Shown here: in pieces, positions 14,762 through 18,499 of the stretch
Layout: each line of letters starts with the position of its first letter
Numbering within the stretch: the first letter of the stretch is position 1
Assembly: GCA_002702205.1 (NCBI GenBank)
Contig: NZYP01000040.1
Coordinates: 1-18,499 of the forward strand
DNA length: 18,499 bases
Reading direction: 5' to 3'
DNA from: Flammeovirgaceae bacterium
GTDB taxonomy: Bacteria; Bacteroidota; Bacteroidia; Cytophagales; MED-G16
Position numbers and translations under genes: made by a program
Notes under the pieces: model-generated
Databases searched by the model: none
What the model was told of the DNA's origin: nothing
What the model saw: the letters and a program-made list of their open reading frames with translations, nothing else

Positions 14762-15964
14762 ATGAAAATATTAAATAAAATTGCTAATAATCTTTGGAAG
14801 TCAAATTCTAGTGTCTATTCATCTCTTATAAAAAACATTTCAATAACTACTTTAACTATTGGAGTGTTTTCAATGATTATTTCATCAAGTATTCTGGATG
14901 GTTTTCAAGACTCTATTAAAAATAAAATTTTTGATTTCTCTGGACATATTAATGTGTCCGATTTTGGTAATGGATTAAGTTTTAAGAATTATCCTATAAA
15001 ACTTGACCAGGGAATAAATTCAAAATATAAAGAGATAGGAGAGATAGATGTTGTAATACCTTTTATTATGTTGTCTGCCCTAATAGAAAAAAAAAATAAT
15101 TCTGATGGACTTATATTCAAAGGTGTAAATGAGGATTACCTGAAAAAGATTACCCCTCACTTATCATCTTTTAATAGTTCTTTAAGTTTCTCAAATTCTA
15201 TTATTATAAGTGAATCACAATCCCAAAGACTTAACATAAATCTTAATGATACAGTTTCTTTGTTTTTTCCCAATGACCCTCCAATATTTCGAAAATTAAT
15301 TGTTAAAGGAATTTATGATACAGGTCTTGAGGAATTTGACGATTCTTTTGTAATTGGAGATATTAATTTAGGAAGAAAAGTTTATAACTGGAACTCTAAC
15401 CTTGCTTCTGGTCTAAATATTTATCTAGATGATGCATCTCAGACCAACTCTGTATTAACCAAAATAAGAAAAAAATCTTTATATAATGAATTTTTAGAAA
15501 CATCTCAGAGCAAATATTCTCAAGTTTTTGATTGGTTAGGTCTACTTGATAAAAACGTAATTATTTTCTTTATAATACTTTCATTTGTAGCATGTTTTAA
15601 TATGATATCAGTGATATTAATTTTTATTATGGATAAGATAAAAACTATTGGAATTCTTAAATCTTTTGGAACTAATAACTCTATTATTTATTCAATTTTT
15701 TATAGGGCCGGAACTGAGATACTTATAAAGAGTATTTTAATAAGTAATTTTTTAGCATATGGATTTATATTAGTGCAATCTAGGTATAAAATTATAGGAT
15801 TAGATAAGGATAATTATTACTTGGATTTCGTTCCTATTAAATTTGAATTTTCTAAAATCTTAATTATGAATTTATCCTTAATAGCAATAATATTGGTATC
15901 AATATATATCCCCATATATTTTATAGGAAAGATATCAATAAATGATAATGTTAAGTTTAACTAG
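14762..15964 (+). CDS. LolC/LolE-like ABC transporter permease (FtsX/MacB family)
   Basis: The 400-residue protein has the layout of lipoprotein-release permeases. There is one N-terminal membrane helix (about 24-44), a large periplasmic domain (about 45-262) starting FQDSIKNKIFDFSGHINV, and three C-terminal helices (about 264-289, 315-338 and 366-388). The cytoplasmic coupling segment MDKIKTIGILKSFGT (290-304) is characteristic of the FtsX/LolE family and contacts the ATPase. LolCDE extracts lipoproteins from the inner membrane for transfer to LolA. No ATPase gene is in the window, so a LolD partner must be encoded elsewhere. The stop codon overlaps that of the convergent glycosyltransferase (shared CTAG). 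A MacB-like role cannot be excluded, but the short length fits the Bacteroidota LolE-like group. Confidence 0.87.
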   Translation: MKILNKIANNLWKSNSSVYSSLIKNISITTLTIGVFSMIISSSILDGFQDSIKNKIFDFSGHINVSDFGNGLSFKNYPIKLDQGINSKYKEIGEIDVVIPFIMLSALIEKKNNSDGLIFKGVNEDYLKKITPHLSSFNSSLSFSNSIIISESQSQRLNINLNDTVSLFFPNDPPIFRKLIVKGIYDTGLEEFDDSFVIGDINLGRKVYNWNSNLASGLNIYLDDASQTNSVLTKIRKKSLYNEFLETSQSKYSQVFDWLGLLDKNVIIFFIILSFVACFNMISVILIFIMDKIKTIGILKSFGTNNSIIYSIFYRAGTEILIKSILISNFLAYGFILVQSRYKIIGLDKDNYYLDFVPIKFEFSKILIMNLSLIAIILVSIYIPIYFIGKISINDNVKFN

Positions 15965-16695
15965 CTTTTATAGGAATTAAATAAGCTTTTAATTTTCATA
16001 ATTAAGATTCCAAAAAAAGCTTCATAGAAAATATTTATTGACATTTTAGACTCTCCAACTTCTCTGTCCTTAAATATTATGGGGATCTCGTCAATATTAT
16101 ATCCTAATCTATTTCCAATAAATTTCATCTGTATTTGAAAGGCATATCCCTGAAATGATATATTATTTTTTAAAATACTTTTAAGTGCTTTCCTAGAATA
16201 CCCATTAAATCCACCTGTTGAATCACTCACTTTCATGCCAGTGATAACTTTAACATAATAATTAGCAAATATTGACAAGAGTAATCTTGATAAAGGCCAA
16301 TGAAGTACTGAAATTCCTTTTACATATCTGGATCCAACAACAATATCTGATTTGGAATTTAAAGAATTTTTCATTTCTATCAATTTCCTAGGGTCATGCG
16401 ATCCATCACAGTCAAGCTGAAAAATATATTTATAATTTAAGGTTAAGGATTTTCTAAATCCCTCAATATATGCAGAACCAAGACCATTTTTTGATTCTCT
16501 TTCAATTAATAATAAATTTATTTTATATTTTTTTTTTAATATAAATGCTTTTACTAATTCTCCCGTCTTGTCTGGTGAGTTATCATCAACTACTATAACA
16601 TCAAAAAGCAAGTTTAAATCTTGAATTTGATTTAAAATGTTTTCAATATTACCTATTTCATTATATGTAGGAATAATAATAACAGAATCAGACAT
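15961..16695 (-). CDS. Polyprenol-phosphate mannose synthase-like GT2
   Basis: This 244-residue protein is a stand-alone GT-A catalytic domain of the DPM1-like group of family 2. Landmarks are IIIPTYNEIGNI (6-17), VVDDNSPDKT (35-44), GLGSAYIEGF (71-80), the metal-binding FQLDCDGSHDP (92-102), VGSRYVKG (120-127), DSTGGFNGYSRKAL (158-171) and a C-terminal IIFKDREVGESKMS (206-219). Such enzymes move mannose or another hexose from a GDP/UDP donor onto polyprenyl phosphate at the cytoplasmic membrane, making a lipid-linked sugar donor for periplasmic glycosyltransferases. No C-terminal membrane domain is present, only an amphipathic/hydrophobic stretch near 222-236. It is convergent with the permease gene and divergent from argS, and appears monocistronic. 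The exact sugar is not readable from sequence. Confidence 0.9.
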   Translation of the reverse strand: MSDSVIIIPTYNEIGNIENILNQIQDLNLLFDVIVVDDNSPDKTGELVKAFILKKKYKINLLLIERESKNGLGSAYIEGFRKSLTLNYKYIFQLDCDGSHDPRKLIEMKNSLNSKSDIVVGSRYVKGISVLHWPLSRLLLSIFANYYVKVITGMKVSDSTGGFNGYSRKALKSILKNNISFQGYAFQIQMKFIGNRLGYNIDEIPIIFKDREVGESKMSINIFYEAFFGILIMKIKSLFNSYKS

Positions 16696-16721
16696 ATCTC
16701 TTAAATAAAAATATTTATAAA

Positions 16722-16742
16722 CATAATGCTTTAATCATTATG
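16722..16742. repeat. 7-bp inverted repeat with 7-base spacer upstream of argS
   Basis: CATAATG at 16722-16728 and its exact reverse complement CATTATG at 16736-16742 are separated by seven bases in the 80-base gap between the divergent GT2 gene and argS. It could be a dyad operator or a weak hairpin in a leader RNA. It is short and AT-rich, so chance is quite possible. Confidence 0.3.
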
Positions 16743-16775
16743 AATATCGAACTTTTAATTTAAATTTTGTTAAGT

Positions 16776-18499
16776 ATGAAATTACAAGAAAAGATAAAAA
16801 ATGAAGTTATTAAAGTTTTTAATGATGAGTTCAAATATAAATGTTCTATCAATGACATTAGTATAGACCAAACACCAAAAAACTTTTCTGGTTTTTATAC
16901 ACTTATTTTATTTCCTCATCTAAAAAATTTGAAAATAAATCTAAAGCAGGCAGGGAATAAAATTGGGGACTCTTTAATTAGAAATTCGGAAATAGTTTCA
17001 GATTATAATCTTGTGAAAGGTTTTTTAAATTTTGATTTAAAATCCGATTATCTTATTCATGAGTTATCAAAATTTTCAAACGAATTTAAATCAAAATATA
17101 AAAAAAATAATAAGGAGATAATTGTTGAATTTTCTTCACCAAATACAAATAAACCTCTTCATCTAGGTCATTTAAGAAATATATTTTTAGGTGATTCTGT
17201 TTCAAAAATATATGAATCACTAGGGTATAAAGTAAATAAAGTACAAATAATTAATGACAGAGGGATTCATATCTGTAAATCAATGGTTGCATGGAAAAAA
17301 TATGGTAATGATAAATCTCCTCATACCGAAAACATAAAGGGAGACAAGTTTGTAGGAGATTATTATGTAAGATTTGAGGCCGAACATAAAAAAGAGGTTC
17401 TTGATCTAATTAAAAATGGTCTATCTGAAGTTGACGCTATAAAAAAATCACCTCTAATGAAAGAAGCAATTTTGTTTTTAAGAAAATGGGAGAAGGGTGA
17501 TGAAGAAATAATTAGTTTATGGAAAAAAATGAATGGATGGGTTTATGATGGTTTTGATTCAACCTACAGAAGTATAAATGTATCATTTGATAAGATTTAT
17601 TATGAATCGGAGACTTATTTGCTAGGGAAAAAAAATATTGAAGATGGTATATCAAAAAAAATATTTTATAAGGAAAAGGATAACTCAGTATGGATTGATT
17701 TATCAAAAGAAAATTTTGATAAAAAACTATTATTAAGGAGTGATGGAACTTCGGTGTATATGACACAAGATATTGGTACAGCAATTAGAAGGTTTGAGGA
17801 TTTTCCAAAATCCGAGAAACAGATATATACTGTTGGGAATGAACAGGATTATCATTTTAAAGTATTATTTAAAATATTAGAGAAGTTAGGTTATTCCTGG
17901 GCCAAAGAGTGTTACCATTTATCTTATGGTATGATAGATCTGCCTGATGGTAAAATGAAATCAAGAGAGGGTAAAGTAGTTGATGCTGATGAGTTAATAT
18001 CTGTTATGAAAGATACAGCTGAGGAAAGAACTATTGAATTAGGTAAAATTGACGATTTTGATTTTGAAGATTTATCAAAATTATATCAGAAAATTGCCTT
18101 ATCAGCTCTTAAGTATCATCTCTTAAAAGTTGACCCAAAAAAGAAAATGTTGTTTAATCCTGATGAATCGATAGATTTTCAAGGTAATACAGGTCCGTTT
18201 TTGCAATATACTTATGCAAGGATAAGGTCAATTATAAAAAGGGCAGATATTCTTAATATAGAATATGGAAATATAAAATTTAGTTCTATAAAAAGTATCT
18301 CAACAAATGAGAAGAAAATCATAGACCAAATAGTTAATTATAAATTTATATTAGAGTCAGCAGCTGAATCTTATTCTCCCTCAATAATATGTAATTATGT
18401 ATACGAATTGACAAAGACATACAACTCTTTTTATCAAGAAGAAAAAATATTTGATGGAAAAAATAATGAAACAACTTCATTTAAAATTGCGTTATCAAA
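16776..18499 (+). CDS. argS: Arginyl-tRNA synthetase, C-terminus cut by window edge
   Basis: ArgRS charges tRNA-Arg with arginine using ATP. From the ATG at 16776 the frame is open for 574 codons to the end of the window. An N-terminal Add1-type tRNA-recognition domain covers about 1-90. The class I catalytic domain begins near 107 with EFSSPNTNKPLHLGHLRNI, where HLGH (129-132) is the HIGH motif. The KMSKS-equivalent KMKSR lies at 393-397 in LPDGKMKSREGKVV. The DALR anticodon-binding domain follows from about 450, with NTGPFLQYTYARI nearby. By comparison with typical length I estimate some 20-30 residues are missing on the right. No frameshift or in-frame stop is present. The upstream gap has no clear TAnnTTTG box, but holds a small inverted repeat. 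Confidence 0.95.
   Translation, partial: MKLQEKIKNEVIKVFNDEFKYKCSINDISIDQTPKNFSGFYTLILFPHLKNLKINLKQAGNKIGDSLIRNSEIVSDYNLVKGFLNFDLKSDYLIHELSKFSNEFKSKYKKNNKEIIVEFSSPNTNKPLHLGHLRNIFLGDSVSKIYESLGYKVNKVQIINDRGIHICKSMVAWKKYGNDKSPHTENIKGDKFVGDYYVRFEAEHKKEVLDLIKNGLSEVDAIKKSPLMKEAILFLRKWEKGDEEIISLWKKMNGWVYDGFDSTYRSINVSFDKIYYESETYLLGKKNIEDGISKKIFYKEKDNSVWIDLSKENFDKKLLLRSDGTSVYMTQDIGTAIRRFEDFPKSEKQIYTVGNEQDYHFKVLFKILEKLGYSWAKECYHLSYGMIDLPDGKMKSREGKVVDADELISVMKDTAEERTIELGKIDDFDFEDLSKLYQKIALSALKYHLLKVDPKKKMLFNPDESIDFQGNTGPFLQYTYARIRSIIKRADILNIEYGNIKFSSIKSISTNEKKIIDQIVNYKFILESAAESYSPSIICNYVYELTKTYNSFYQEEKIFDGKNNETTSFKIALS

Noticed and set aside
17512..17784. Minus-strand open frame of 90 codons
   Set aside because: It is antisense to the catalytic region of argS and has a composition typical of a shadow frame.
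1..18499. Defence system, mobile element, CRISPR array, tRNA or riboswitch
   Set aside because: Every segment over about 80 bases is accounted for by a coding gene of recognised or envelope type. No repeats, integrase, transposase or cloverleaf sequence was seen.

Overview
The window reads as a compact, very AT-rich chromosome segment from a Bacteroidota bacterium, most likely a small-genome and probably marine member of the Flavobacteriia. The evidence is a set of lineage-typical protein types (LVIVD-repeat lipoproteins, a NamZ/DUF1343 muramidase, a CotH-kinase lipoprotein, a LolE-like permease, DUF2061, a branched-chain-type E2), Lys/Asn/Ile-rich proteins, TAnnTTTG promoter-like boxes and almost no intergenic DNA. 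The largest gap between genes is about 80 bases. I see no tRNA, rRNA, CRISPR array, insertion sequence, integrase, toxin-antitoxin or defence gene.

Layout. (1) 1-3035, minus strand: a tight operon read from the right, with an acyltransferase E2, a two-repeat DUF2061 membrane protein, folK, a TauE/SafE permease, and a glycosyltransferase cut by the window edge. (2) 3097-5225, plus strand: two LVIVD lipoproteins followed by a signal-peptide outer-membrane beta-barrel candidate. (3) 5205-9031, minus strand: namZ, fmt, folA, cinA, joined with zero gaps or a 4-base overlap. (4) 9107-11081, plus strand: an FkbM methyltransferase and a GT4 glycosyltransferase overlapping by 8 bases. (5) 11091-14731, minus strand: a CotH-kinase lipoprotein and a membrane-anchored GH3 glycosidase overlapping by 4 bases. 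(6) 14762-15964, plus strand: a LolC/LolE-like permease, convergent with (7) 15961-16695, minus strand: a dolichyl-phosphate-mannose-synthase-like GT2. (8) From 16776 to the right edge, plus strand: argS, missing only its extreme C-terminus.

How the genes fit together. Much of the window is housekeeping: folate supply and use (folK, folA, fmt), NMN/pyridine nucleotide salvage (cinA), tRNA charging (argS) and a 2-oxoacid dehydrogenase E2. The rest is envelope biology: peptidoglycan trimming (NamZ), glycan assembly (three glycosyltransferases and FkbM), surface lipoproteins (LVIVD pair, CotH), a glycosidase and a lipoprotein-release-type permease. The best candidate for an undescribed system is the LVIVD-LVIVD-barrel trio at 3097-5225. 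Next are the CotH/GH3 pair and the DUF2061/TauE pair of membrane proteins in the folK operon. All functions are read from recognised motifs without database searches.
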